Part shown: positions 18,085 to 26,860 of the stretch, piece by piece
How positions within the stretch are numbered: position 1 is the first letter of the stretch
Layout of the letters: every line of letters starts with the position of its first letter
From: Acidobacteriota bacterium
GTDB taxonomy: Bacteria; Acidobacteriota; Terriglobia; Versatilivoradales; Versatilivoraceae
DNA length: 44,304 nt
Reading direction: 5' to 3'
NCBI GenBank assembly: GCA_028875575.1
Contig: JAPPDF010000098.1
Location: 1-44,304 of the forward strand
Made by a program: the position numbers and the translations under genes
The notes under the pieces: generated by a model
What the model was told of the DNA's origin: nothing
The model's database searches: none
What the model saw: only the letters and a program-made list of their open reading frames with translations

Positions 18085-19320
18085 TCAACCCACTCTGAAC
18101 CTTACCGGCAGCGACTTCGGAGTGCGCAGCGAGACGCCCTCCTGCCACTCCGGGACCTGGTTTTCCATTTGCAGTTCCGGCAGCCGCAGCAGGGCCTGGA
18201 AGGCGATTTGTCCCTCGATGCGCGCCAGGGGCGCCCCCAGGCAGTGGTGGACGCCGTAGCCGAAGGCCACGTGGCTGTTGTTGCGGCGGAGGATGTCGAA
18301 GCGGTCGGGTTGGGGGAACTGCCGCGGGTCGCGGTTGGCGGCTCCCTGCATGGCCCAGATGCGCTGGCCCCGGCGCAGCCTTTGGCCTCGCAGTTCGAAG
18401 TCGGTTGTCACCACCCGGGAAATGCGTTGTATGGGGCCGTCGTAGCGCAGGCATTCCTCCACGGCGGGGGCGATCGAGGCCGGGTTCTGTTGCAGCTTGC
18501 GCAGTTGGTCGGGGTGCCGCAGCAGGGCCAGCAGGCCATTGCCGACCAGGCCGGTGGTGGTCTCGTGGCCCGCCTCCAGCAGGAAGGAGCAGATGCCGAA
18601 CAGCTCGGCCTGGCTGAGCCGGTCCCCCTCGGCCTCGACCGCGATCAGGTCGCTGATCAGGTCGGCGCGCGGCTGTCGCCGGCGTTGTTCGAACAGCCCG
18701 CCCAGGTAATCGGTCAGCTCCAGGACGCTTCGGTTGGTGCGGCGGGCTATGGCGGGGTAGTCGGCGCTCACCCCTTCCATGAAGACGGTCAGGTCGTCGG
18801 CCCAACGCTTGAACCGGTCCCGGTCCTCGGGGGGCACGCCCAGCAGCTCGGCAATCACGATGGCCGGAAGCGGGTAGGCGAATTCGGAGATCACCTCCAG
18901 GCGTCCCCTGGCTCGCGCCGGCTGGAGCAGCTCCTCGGCAATGGCCTCGATCCGGGGCCGGAGGCGCTCTATGGTTCCCGGCGTGAAGGCCCGGTTCACC
19001 AGGGAGCGCAGTCGGGTGTGGTCGGGGGGATCGTAGTACTGCATCCAGGTGGAGAGGAGCCGCCGCAGGGGCTCCACTTCCGCCTGAACTTCCCGGGGGA
19101 GCTGGGCCAGCAGCAGGCTGAGCCGCTCCGCCGTGAGGCGCGGGTCGTGCTGCAGGGCGAAGCGCACGTCGTCGTAGCGGGTCAGGATCCAACTGTTGGC
19201 CTGCTCGCTCCAGTGGACCGGGTCTTCCGCGCGCAGTTGGTGGTAGAGGGGGTAGGGGTCGGCCAGCCTGCCCCGGCAGAAGAGCCTGTATTCGTTCAGT
19301 GACTGCCAGTCCCTTGCCAT
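18085..19320 (-). CDS. Cytochrome P450
   Basis: A 411-residue soluble bacterial P450 of normal length. The I-helix oxygen-activation motif is AGHET (250-254), the K-helix ExxR is E289-R292, and the heme-thiolate loop is FGYGVHHCLG with Cys360 as the axial ligand. There is no membrane anchor. Such class I enzymes take electrons from a ferredoxin and reductase, neither of which is in the window. The substrate cannot be told. It is the third gene of a minus-strand run after an SSS symporter and an Nramp-like permease; the gap to the permease is 81 nt. Confidence 0.95.
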   Translation of the reverse strand: MARDWQSLNEYRLFCRGRLADPYPLYHQLRAEDPVHWSEQANSWILTRYDDVRFALQHDPRLTAERLSLLLAQLPREVQAEVEPLRRLLSTWMQYYDPPDHTRLRSLVNRAFTPGTIERLRPRIEAIAEELLQPARARGRLEVISEFAYPLPAIVIAELLGVPPEDRDRFKRWADDLTVFMEGVSADYPAIARRTNRSVLELTDYLGGLFEQRRRQPRADLISDLIAVEAEGDRLSQAELFGICSFLLEAGHETTTGLVGNGLLALLRHPDQLRKLQQNPASIAPAVEECLRYDGPIQRISRVVTTDFELRGQRLRRGQRIWAMQGAANRDPRQFPQPDRFDILRRNNSHVAFGYGVHHCLGAPLARIEGQIAFQALLRLPELQMENQVPEWQEGVSLRTPKSLPVRFRVG

Positions 19321-19401
19321 GGTTCAAGCTCCGCGCCTGAGCCTCTGGTTCCTGCAGCCCCGGCCGCACGCCGCGCCCGGTCTTCCCTTGACCGCGCCCC
19401 T

Positions 19402-20970
19402 TCAAGCCGGGCTCTCCTCATACAGAAACCGCATTCTCCAGGCCGCCAGCATGCAGCCGGACAGCAGGAGGATGAGGAACCCGTAGCCCCACACCCCCTG
19501 GTAGCTTGCCATGGCCCTGATGGCGGTGAAGAGGAAGGCGCTGCCGGCCGCCAGGTTGATGGCCTGGAGGAAAGCAGGTGCACGCAGGGGTCGGGACAGA
19601 AACCTGCGGTCGGCCCAGATGTTGGCGAAGCAGAAGAAGCTGGCCGCGAAGCTGGTGAAGATACCTGCCGGGGTGACGATGTCCAGCAGGTCGAAACCCG
19701 GCTCCACCGCCCCGGTCTGCTGCAGCCAGCGGAGGGTCCAGAGAATGATCAGGGCCGGTAGGAGCGTCCAGCCGTAGGCGGCCGCCCGCAGCAGCCGGTG
19801 GTTGATCCGCCGGCGCAGGGCGGGCAGGCTGTCCAGGTAGGAGGACCAGAGCCGGTAGGCCATCTCCGGTCCGCCCAGCAGAATGCCGAAGAAGGCCAGG
19901 AAGATGGCCAGGTCGTAGAGAGGCTTGAGCCAGCCGGCCAGGCCGGTCAGGAAGGCCGCCTGGTAGCTGACAAGCTCCAGTCCGTCCGGGACCAATCGCT
20001 GCGGCTGCAGGATAAGCGCTCCCATCAGCGTGAAGGCCACCGCGATCAGGACCACGCAGACGAAGCTGGTGACCGTGTCGATCAGTGCCGCCCGGATCCA
20101 GATCCGGCCCGGGTGGTTTCCGCGGGCGGCCACCTCGCGAAGCTGGTCTCCCGCCACGGCCGGCAGGTGGCTGCGCCCCCAGCGTTTTTCCCGCAGGAAG
20201 GCCACGTAGGCGAGGTAGTCCTCGGTGCCCCCGCCGATGACGGCCACGTAGACCAGGACTTCCACCCATTCGGAGCGCTGGCTCAGCTTGGGAACCACCT
20301 GGAAGGCCCACTCGGGGTACTGCAGCGCATGGGGTATCAGGAATCCCTTGAGGGCGGCCAGCCAGTCGGGACGGATGTAGAATACGGCCACGAAGACCGC
20401 CAGCAGCATGATGGCCAGGATGAGGAGCTGGGCCCTTTCCAGAAAGTGGTAGCCGCCCCGCCAGAGGAGGGCGAGGGCCACCAGCACCCAGAGGGTGGCC
20501 CAGAAGCAGTGGTCGGCATACCCCGAGACCTGGGCGCTGTGGGTTCCCAGAATCCCCGACAGCCAGGAGTACCAGAGCGGCAGGCAGAGGACGGCCACCG
20601 CCACGATGGACAGGGGGAGCCAGCCGCGCGGGCCGGGCAGGTGGGTCCAGCGCTGAAAGGGATGGGCGCCGCTGAGGATCATGTGGCGCATGCTGGCATA
20701 GGCCATGCCCCACTTCAGCAGGGCTACCGCCGGGTAGATCCACAGCAGTTGGTAGCCGAAGAGGGCGCCCCCCCGGGAGGGGAAGACGATCTCTCCGCTG
20801 CCCACCGTCACCGAGGCCACGATGGCGCCCGGGCCGAAGAAACGAAACCAGGCCAGGGGGTTGCGCGACCACAGCGCCTCCGGAGGATCGGTGATGCGCG
20901 GCTCTTCCGGGGCTGCTTGACCCGGGGGCGGGCTGGCGCCGGTGGGTGCTTCAGATTCCGGATGAGGCAT
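19402..20970 (-). CDS. Divergent Nramp-like transporter without the DPGN metal motif
   Basis: A 522-residue polytopic protein with roughly 11-12 hydrophobic helices. The first helix region reads FGPGAIVASVTVGSGEIVFPS, matching the Nramp GPG start. The canonical DPGN metal-ligand motif of helix 1 is replaced by TVGSGE, and no MPH motif is seen in the helix-6 region (VAVIGGGTEDYLAYVAF). It therefore belongs to an Nramp-related branch whose substrate may not be Mn or Fe. It starts 40 nt after the SSS symporter stop and probably shares its transcript. The proline-rich N-terminal 30 residues are cytoplasmic-looking. Confidence 0.75.
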   Translation of the reverse strand: MPHPESEAPTGASPPPGQAAPEEPRITDPPEALWSRNPLAWFRFFGPGAIVASVTVGSGEIVFPSRGGALFGYQLLWIYPAVALLKWGMAYASMRHMILSGAHPFQRWTHLPGPRGWLPLSIVAVAVLCLPLWYSWLSGILGTHSAQVSGYADHCFWATLWVLVALALLWRGGYHFLERAQLLILAIMLLAVFVAVFYIRPDWLAALKGFLIPHALQYPEWAFQVVPKLSQRSEWVEVLVYVAVIGGGTEDYLAYVAFLREKRWGRSHLPAVAGDQLREVAARGNHPGRIWIRAALIDTVTSFVCVVLIAVAFTLMGALILQPQRLVPDGLELVSYQAAFLTGLAGWLKPLYDLAIFLAFFGILLGGPEMAYRLWSSYLDSLPALRRRINHRLLRAAAYGWTLLPALIILWTLRWLQQTGAVEPGFDLLDIVTPAGIFTSFAASFFCFANIWADRRFLSRPLRAPAFLQAINLAAGSAFLFTAIRAMASYQGVWGYGFLILLLSGCMLAAWRMRFLYEESPA

Positions 20971-21010
20971 GTTGACTCTGTATTGGCTGGGTGCCTGGCC
21001 AGGGCTCGGC

Positions 21011-22576
21011 TCAAGCCTCTCCCTTCCGGTCCCACAGGGTCAGGCCCCGCAGTGAGGCCCTGGAGGAGGGAGGGGAAGCCAGGCTGATCAGGTAGCCGGG
21101 AATGACCGTGCCCGCGAAGCTGATGAAGGTCAGCCAGAACTTGGAGACCTGCTCGACGGTGGCAGCGGTGTAGATATCCGGCCCACCCGGCAGCAGGAGC
21201 CACTGCCCGTCGATCTTGAACAGCCAGTACTTGGTCACCAGCACCAGTCCGTAGCCCACCAGCGCCCCCAATGAAGCCCCCCAGCCCGTGGCCCGCCGGG
21301 TCGAGGTTCCCAGGACGAACATGCCGACCGCACATCCGAAAAACGGGGCCGCCACCGAAGCCATGGTGCCTACGATGGTGTCCTGGCCGGTCAGGAACTG
21401 CGCCACCACCGCGATCACGACGGCCCAGATCAGCGTCAGGCCACGGGCCAGCCGCAGGCATTGTCTGTCGGGAGCATCGGGCCGAATCAGCCGCTTGTAG
21501 TAGTCTTCCACGCAGACGGTGCTGATGGTGTGGGTTCCCGAATCGATGCTGGACATGGCGGCCGCGAATATGGCCGCCAGGATGAGGCCGGCCAGGCCGC
21601 CGTGCATTTCGTTCAGGACGAAGTGGGGAAAGGCGCGGTCGGCGCTCCCAACCCCCACGGCCAGTTCCGGGTTCAACTGGTGGTGGGCGTAGAGAGCCAG
21701 GCCCAGGCCGTAAATCAGCACGGTGACCGGTATCGACAGGAAGGGCTTGAACCACACCGCCCGCCGGGCGTCTCGCAGCGATCCGCAGGAGAGGTAGCGC
21801 TGCATGCTGACCTGGTCGGTCAGGTTGGCCACGCCGTTGACGGCGCCGGCGGTCACGGCCATCCAGACGGTGATGCGGGTCGCGGGGTCCAGGCTGAAGT
21901 TGAACATCCTCAGCTTGTCGTCGCGGACCATCACGGCCAGCAGTTCAGAGGCCGGATCCTTCCAGAAGATCAGGGCGACGGCTGCGGCCAGGCCCAGGGT
22001 GAAGAGGAAAAACTGCAGGACGTCGGTCCAGATGATGGCCTTCATGCCGCCCACCAGGGTATAGGCGGTGGCCACCGCCGTGGTCAGGACGATGGAGACG
22101 GCGGGCTCGATTCCGGTGAGTTCCTCGATGGCCAGGGAGACGGCCACCACGATGGTGGCCATCCAGGCCAGGCGCGAGATGATGAAGACCGCGCTGGCCA
22201 GGAGCCGGGTGGGAAAGTTGAACCTCCGTTCCAGGTATTCGTAGATGGAGGTCACCTTCAGTCGATAGAAGAAGTCCAGGAACAGATAGACCGCCAGGGG
22301 CACGCACAGAAAGCCGCAGATGCTGAAGAGGAGATACTGCAGGTCATACCCGTAGGCTTCGCCCGGCGTACCCAGGTAGCTGATGGCCGACAGCAGGCTG
22401 GCCAGTTGGGAGATGCCGACCGACACCCAGCCCATGGATCGGCCCGCCAGCAGGAAGTTGGTCGAGCTGGCCTGCTGGCGCGAAAATCCGAAACCGATCG
22501 CCAGCACCAGCAGGGCGTAGGCCACGATCAGCCCGTAGTCCATCCACTGCAGTTGAATCTGGCAGAGCAAAGCCAA
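21011..22576 (-). CDS. SSS-family sodium:solute symporter
   Basis: A 521-residue protein with about 13-14 membrane helices. It starts with TTG at 22576, chosen because GGGAGGT (22584-22590) sits 7 nt upstream on the minus strand. Family features include FLLAGRSMGWVSVGISQLAS near the N-terminus, YTLVGGMKAIIWTDVLQ and MSSIDSGTHTIST. SSS proteins import sugars, organic acids, amino acids or vitamins with sodium. The substrate is not readable. It is the first gene of the minus-strand run with the Nramp-like permease and the P450, and divergent from the dehydrogenase gene. Confidence 0.93.
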   Translation of the reverse strand: MALLCQIQLQWMDYGLIVAYALLVLAIGFGFSRQQASSTNFLLAGRSMGWVSVGISQLASLLSAISYLGTPGEAYGYDLQYLLFSICGFLCVPLAVYLFLDFFYRLKVTSIYEYLERRFNFPTRLLASAVFIISRLAWMATIVVAVSLAIEELTGIEPAVSIVLTTAVATAYTLVGGMKAIIWTDVLQFFLFTLGLAAAVALIFWKDPASELLAVMVRDDKLRMFNFSLDPATRITVWMAVTAGAVNGVANLTDQVSMQRYLSCGSLRDARRAVWFKPFLSIPVTVLIYGLGLALYAHHQLNPELAVGVGSADRAFPHFVLNEMHGGLAGLILAAIFAAAMSSIDSGTHTISTVCVEDYYKRLIRPDAPDRQCLRLARGLTLIWAVVIAVVAQFLTGQDTIVGTMASVAAPFFGCAVGMFVLGTSTRRATGWGASLGALVGYGLVLVTKYWLFKIDGQWLLLPGGPDIYTAATVEQVSKFWLTFISFAGTVIPGYLISLASPPSSRASLRGLTLWDRKGEA

Positions 22577-22649
22577 CGGTGTGACCTCCCGGGGTGGTCG
22601 TCACCCGACCGTCGTTCGGGGAAGGCAGGAACGGCATTGTACACCCTGG

Positions 22650-22677
22650 CTCGAAGGTTCGCTCACCGAACCTCGAG
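22650..22677. promoter_or_regulatory. Inverted repeat in the divergent promoter region
   Basis: CTCGAAGGTTCG (22650-22661) and CGAACCTCGAG (22667-22677) form an 11-bp inverted repeat with one bulged base. It is placed between the divergent SSS symporter and D-2-hydroxyacid dehydrogenase genes. A shared operator is plausible; no adjacent regulator gene is present. Confidence 0.35.
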
Positions 22678-22798
22678 GCAGGGCGATTGGCCGGGTCGCC
22701 GGCAGGTGACCGTTGCCGGGCTTGACGGTCGCCCAGCGGTGCGGTAACTTCGGTCGAATTTTCTTGCAAACCGAGTGACCATTGGGGGGCTTAAATCC

Positions 22799-23755
22799 AT
22801 GAAAGTTGTCCTAGACAGCGAAGCCGACCGCGAGTTCGTCGCGGATCTCAGGAACTCTTTTCCATCAATAGACTTCTGTGAAGCTCCTACCCAGGCCGAT
22901 CAGATCCGGGAGATCCCCGACGCCGAGGTCCTGTTCGGGGCCATCACCCCGGCCGTCTTCGAGGCGGCCGGGAAGTTGCGCTGGTGCCACTTCGTGGGAG
23001 CCGGGTTCGACCCGCTGGTGCGCGGCAATCCCGCCTTCGTGGCCAGCGACGTGGTGCTGACCAACGCGCCCGCCACCCATGCCATCGCCATGGCCGACCA
23101 CGTCATGGCCATGGTTCTGATGCTCGCCCACCGGATGGTGGACATGCTGGACGATCAGCGGGCCCGCCGCTGGGACGTCGACAAGTACCGGGCCCAGATT
23201 ACGGAGCTCGACGGCACCACCATGGGGATTCTGGCCCTGGGCGCCATCGGCCGGGCCGTGGCCGTACGGGCCCGGGCCTTCGGCATGCGGGTCTACGGCG
23301 TGGACGTGAAGCCCATGGAGCCGCCGCCGGGAGTGACCGAGGCCTGGACTCTGGAGGGCCTGGACCGGTTGCTCGAGATCTCCGACTGGTTCGTGGTGAC
23401 GGCCCCCCTCACCGACGGCACGGCAGGACTGCTGGGCCGGGAGCGAATCGGCCGACTCAAGCAGGGCGGCCGCCTGATCGTCATCTCGCGGGGCGGCATC
23501 GTGGACGAGGCGGCGGTGGCGGACGGGCTGAGGTCGGGGAGCATCGCCGGGGCCGGCTTCGACGCCACCAAGCCCGAACCCCCAGCGGACGACAGCCCGC
23601 TCTGGGACATGCCCAACGTGCTGATCTCCCCCCACGTCTCCGGCGACTCCCCCCAGACCTGGGAACGCCGCTACCGGATCTTCAAGGACAACCTGGAGCG
23701 CTACCTCAAGGGGGAGCCCCTGCTGAATATCTGCGACAAGCGGGCCGGGTTCTGA
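22799..23755 (+). CDS. D-isomer-specific 2-hydroxyacid dehydrogenase
   Basis: A 318-residue NAD(P)-dependent oxidoreductase. ATG 22799 is preferred over 22775 because a GGGGGG purine run lies about 9 nt upstream and the usual first strand (MKVVLDSEAD) begins here. The nucleotide-binding loop is GILALGAIG (143-151), with the first glycine of GxGxxG replaced by alanine. The catalytic triad is present: Arg231 (SRGGIVDE), Glu260 (KPEPP) and His279 (SPHVSG). It likely interconverts 2-keto and D-2-hydroxy acids such as glyoxylate or hydroxypyruvate. It lies 88 nt upstream of the second Nramp-like gene. Confidence 0.92.
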   Translation: MKVVLDSEADREFVADLRNSFPSIDFCEAPTQADQIREIPDAEVLFGAITPAVFEAAGKLRWCHFVGAGFDPLVRGNPAFVASDVVLTNAPATHAIAMADHVMAMVLMLAHRMVDMLDDQRARRWDVDKYRAQITELDGTTMGILALGAIGRAVAVRARAFGMRVYGVDVKPMEPPPGVTEAWTLEGLDRLLEISDWFVVTAPLTDGTAGLLGRERIGRLKQGGRLIVISRGGIVDEAAVADGLRSGSIAGAGFDATKPEPPADDSPLWDMPNVLISPHVSGDSPQTWERRYRIFKDNLERYLKGEPLLNICDKRAGF

Positions 23756-23843
23756 CGGGGTGTGGGACAGGCAGGTTCGTGGCCGGGGTTCGGCGGGGAA
23801 ATCGGTCCTTGCCCCGGGTCCCTACTTGTCCCATGATGTCACC

Positions 23844-25727
23844 ATGACCAACGACAGCAACCAGAGACGGGACAACCCTCCGGCCCCGGATAACCCCGGC
23901 GAAGGGGCTGCCTCGGATCCGACCGGATTCGTTCCTCCCCATCCCGGTTCCCGGAAGATGCCGCGCTGGAACCCGGGCGAGCTGATCGACGCTCCCAGGT
24001 TCGTCCGGAAGCACTGGTATGCCTTTCTGGGACCCGGCCTGGTGGCGGGGGCGGGGGCAATCGGCGGCGGCGAGTGGCTGCTGGGTCCGCTGGTGACGGC
24101 CCGCTACGGGGGGGCGCTGCTGTGGCTGGCCACGCTAAGCATCCTGGCCCAGGGGCTCTACAACATCGAGATCAGCCGCTACACCCTCTACACCGGCGAA
24201 CCCATCTTCACCGGCAAATTCCGGACCGCTCCGGGCCCGCGATTCTGGCTGGCCGTATACCTGATTCTGGATTTCGGCTCGGTCTTTCCCTATCTGGCCG
24301 CCACCGCGGCCACCCCGGTCATGATCCTGCTGCTTGGCGGCCAGATGCCCGACCCGGACGCGGTGCCGCTGCACTGGTGGATGCACAAGCTCACCGCCAC
24401 CGGCATCTTCGCTGCCTCGGTGATTCCGCTGATTTTCGGAGGCAAGGTCTACAACTCGCTGAAGGCGGTGATGTCCTTCAAGCTGGTCACGGTGTTCGGC
24501 TTCCTGCTGATTGTGGCGCTGCTCTATTCCAGCCCCTCGACCTGGGTCGACATCGGGAGCGGCTTCTTCAAGTTCGGGACCGTTCCCGTTATGAGCGGCG
24601 AGGACCGCAACGGCAACGGAAGGCTCGACCCCGGCGAGGACTGGGACGGGGACGGCCATCTGGACGTGGTCGAACGACGGCTGGAACCTAGTGTCGACTC
24701 CGACGGCGACGGCCGGCCCGACACCTGGGAACGGGGCCCCCAGGGGCAACTGGTGAAGCACGAGGACCTGGACGGGGATGGATTCCTGGACGGCCCCAAC
24801 GTGGAGAACGTGTTCGTTTCCTGGTTCGGCAAGGGGGTTCTGCCCACCATCGATTTCACCCTGATCGCCTTCATTGCCGCCATGGCCGCCATCGCCGGCA
24901 ACGGCGGGCTGAGCAATACGCCCATCAGCAACTTCACCCGCGACCAGGGATGGGGCATGGGACATCATGTGGGCGCCATTCCCAGCATGGTGGGAGGGCA
25001 AGGAATAACCCTGTCCCACGTGGGGTCCGTCTTCGAGGTGAACCGGCAATCGCTGCCGCGCTGGCAGCGCTGGTACCGGCACGTGGTGCGCGACCAGTGC
25101 GCCATCTGGATTCCCGCCTGCTTCATCGGCCTGGCCCTGCCCAGCATGTTGTCGGTGGAGTTCCTGCGGCGCGGCACCGAGGCCGACCGCTGGAATGCGG
25201 CGGCGCTGACGGCCGAAGGGGTGGGCAGGCAGGCCGCCAACCCTCCCGAAGGCGTGCTGGCATCCATGACGGGGCTCTCGGAGATCCTGGGAGGCACTGC
25301 CTGGGGGAACCTCTTCTGGGCTTCGACCCTCTTTTGCGGGTTTATGGTGCTGGCCCCCACCATGGTGGGACACATCGACGGGGTGGTCCGCCGCTGGCTG
25401 GATACGATCTGGACATCCAGCTCCAGGCTCCGGCAGGTGGATCCGGCCAGGATCGGCAGGATCTACTTCGGGCTGATCATGGGCTACTCCGCTTTGGGCC
25501 TGGCCATGCTCTGGCTGAACGCGCCCACGGCGCTGATCAAGTTCGCCACCATCAGCTACAATTTCGCGCTGGGCATCAGTTGCTGCCATACCCTGATCCT
25601 CAACACGGTCCTGCTTCCACGGGAACTGAGGCCGGGCTGGTTCGTTCGCATCGCCATGGCTCTGGGCGGCCTCTTCTTTTTCCTTCTGGGACTGGCGGCG
25701 ACCTTGCGGGAGCTGGGGCAGATTTGA
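23844..25727 (+). CDS. Nramp-like transporter with inserted EF-hand-like calcium loops
   Basis: A 627-residue protein from ATG 23844; in-frame starts back to 23760 would add a poorly structured tail, and no strong Shine-Dalgarno decides. Membrane helices begin with FLGPGLVAGAGAIGGGEWLLGPL, an Nramp-like helix 1 lacking DPGN. Between two helices, at about residues 253-317, is a hydrophilic block with three calcium-loop motifs: DRNGNGRLDPGE, DSDGDGRPDTWE and DLDGDGFLDG, plus DWDGDGHLD. These resemble thrombospondin-3 or dockerin-type loops and are foreign to Nramp folds. The length exceeds normal Nramp (about 400-450). Transport substrate unknown. Confidence 0.78.
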   Translation: MTNDSNQRRDNPPAPDNPGEGAASDPTGFVPPHPGSRKMPRWNPGELIDAPRFVRKHWYAFLGPGLVAGAGAIGGGEWLLGPLVTARYGGALLWLATLSILAQGLYNIEISRYTLYTGEPIFTGKFRTAPGPRFWLAVYLILDFGSVFPYLAATAATPVMILLLGGQMPDPDAVPLHWWMHKLTATGIFAASVIPLIFGGKVYNSLKAVMSFKLVTVFGFLLIVALLYSSPSTWVDIGSGFFKFGTVPVMSGEDRNGNGRLDPGEDWDGDGHLDVVERRLEPSVDSDGDGRPDTWERGPQGQLVKHEDLDGDGFLDGPNVENVFVSWFGKGVLPTIDFTLIAFIAAMAAIAGNGGLSNTPISNFTRDQGWGMGHHVGAIPSMVGGQGITLSHVGSVFEVNRQSLPRWQRWYRHVVRDQCAIWIPACFIGLALPSMLSVEFLRRGTEADRWNAAALTAEGVGRQAANPPEGVLASMTGLSEILGGTAWGNLFWASTLFCGFMVLAPTMVGHIDGVVRRWLDTIWTSSSRLRQVDPARIGRIYFGLIMGYSALGLAMLWLNAPTALIKFATISYNFALGISCCHTLILNTVLLPRELRPGWFVRIAMALGGLFFFLLGLAATLRELGQI

Positions 25728-25750
25728 GCCGTCACTGCACGGGGAGCGAC

Positions 25751-25771
25751 TCGGTGAGATATGCGGGTTGA
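25751..25771. repeat. Solo end of the TTAA-type repeat
   Basis: GGTGAGATATGCGGGTT (25753-25769) is a 17-base perfect match to the right end of the element at 8503-8523. It is followed by GAG rather than AAG, so the TTAA is degraded to TTGA. It lies about 25 nt after the Nramp-like stop. No partner end lies within 300 bp. Confidence 0.7.
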
Positions 25772-25801
25772 GTGGACCTGCAGGAAAGGAGGGTGTTTTC
25801 G

Positions 25802-26809
25802 ATGACATTCAAGGGACGCGGCCGCAGGCGGTTGCTGGGAGCCGGTTTGGGAAGCTTGGCGGGATCGGCCCTGGCGGGTCTGGCCGGCTGCGCCAAACCG
25901 CGGGAGAAAGGAAATCCCTGGAAGTCCGCCCTCCATCTGGATGCCTCCAGACAGCGGGTCTCGGGAAGCGAGGAGGCGCTGGCGGCGGCCATCCGCCGTG
26001 GGGCGGACTTGCGCATCTTGACCGAGTTCAAGAACAACGAGCACATCGACACCAGTTCGGACAGCGCCGAGCTGATCGAGGAAGTGGCGGAGTTCGCCGG
26101 CACCTATCTGATGGAGGACCGGTGGGTGGCCGGAATCATGACCCTGCGCCAGCCCATCAGCTTGCCGGACGGCTTCGGGTCCCGGCCCTCCATGTCCTTT
26201 TTCCTCTACAACCAGGACGGCCGGCAAGCCATCGCCCGCCCCTATCTCGACGGGGGAGAGGTCACGGCCGAACCGGGCCCGTCGGAGCTGGCTGACCACA
26301 GCAGCATGCCCAAGTACCACCAGATGGACAGTTGGGACCAGGGGACCAATGCCCCCAGCAGCAACTTCGTCTACGATTTCGATCTCTTCAAGTACCTGGT
26401 GAGGGACGATTGGGAAGAGGTGCTGTCCCACAATGCCGAGGGGAAGGTGCTTTCGGGATCAGCCAAAGAGCTGGGCCGGCAGGTGGCGGACGGAAAGGAA
26501 GTCAAGGTTGCCATCAGGGGCCTCTGCGCCGACCTGGCAGGGAAGGACGAGCAGAGCGTCGATCACGAGGTCTTCGTCAAGACCGGGTCCTGCTACTACT
26601 ACACGGAGCAGCGGCTGTTCATGGCCGGGACCCATCCCCTGGTGCGGGTCAAGCCGGGGGTGCCGCTAACGTACGAGAGTCGGGGGTGGGACTTCGGATG
26701 GCTGATGCCGCGCACCGACGGCTTTGTGGCCCGCCTGCTGCTCAATCCCTACACCCTGAAGTTCGAAAGAAGCCAGGGCCACTTCCCGATCCGCTGGTTC
26801 GTGCGCTGA
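25802..26809 (+). CDS. Tat-type lipoprotein of unknown function
   Basis: A 335-residue protein. ATG 25802 is chosen because AGGAAAGGAGGG lies just upstream. The N-terminus has GRRRLLGAGLG followed by a hydrophobic stretch and the lipobox LAGC with Cys30, so it is probably exported by Tat and lipid-anchored. The mature domain is rich in aromatic residues, with NNEHID near residue 70, DHSSMPKYHQMDSWDQG in the middle and WDFGWLMPRTDG near the end. I recognise no family. The stop codon lies inside sequence resembling the TTAA-type repeat, so the last few codons may be repeat-derived. It is convergent with the ABC-F gene. Confidence 0.7.
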   Translation: MTFKGRGRRRLLGAGLGSLAGSALAGLAGCAKPREKGNPWKSALHLDASRQRVSGSEEALAAAIRRGADLRILTEFKNNEHIDTSSDSAELIEEVAEFAGTYLMEDRWVAGIMTLRQPISLPDGFGSRPSMSFFLYNQDGRQAIARPYLDGGEVTAEPGPSELADHSSMPKYHQMDSWDQGTNAPSSNFVYDFDLFKYLVRDDWEEVLSHNAEGKVLSGSAKELGRQVADGKEVKVAIRGLCADLAGKDEQSVDHEVFVKTGSCYYYTEQRLFMAGTHPLVRVKPGVPLTYESRGWDFGWLMPRTDGFVARLLLNPYTLKFERSQGHFPIRWFVR

Positions 26810-26860
26810 GGGAGAAATGCCTGTGCCATGATCACACCCCTGGTGAGAAATGCGGGTTAA
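26800..26860. repeat. Half copy of the TTAA-type repeat between convergent genes
   Basis: On the minus strand, TTAA (26857-26860) is followed by CCCGCATTTCTCACCAGG, identical to the left end at 8280-8297. The similarity continues through a GTGATCATGGC-type segment to CCTCAGCGC, roughly 55 of 61 positions by eye. It spans the whole 47-nt spacer between the lipoprotein and ABC-F genes. Both stops (TGA 26807-26809 and TAA 26857-26859) lie in it. The other half of the element is absent. Confidence 0.75.

Noticed and set aside
24590-24800. Dockerin for cellulosome assembly
   Set aside because: The loops lie inside a membrane permease with no cohesin partner, so a cellulosomal role is not supported.
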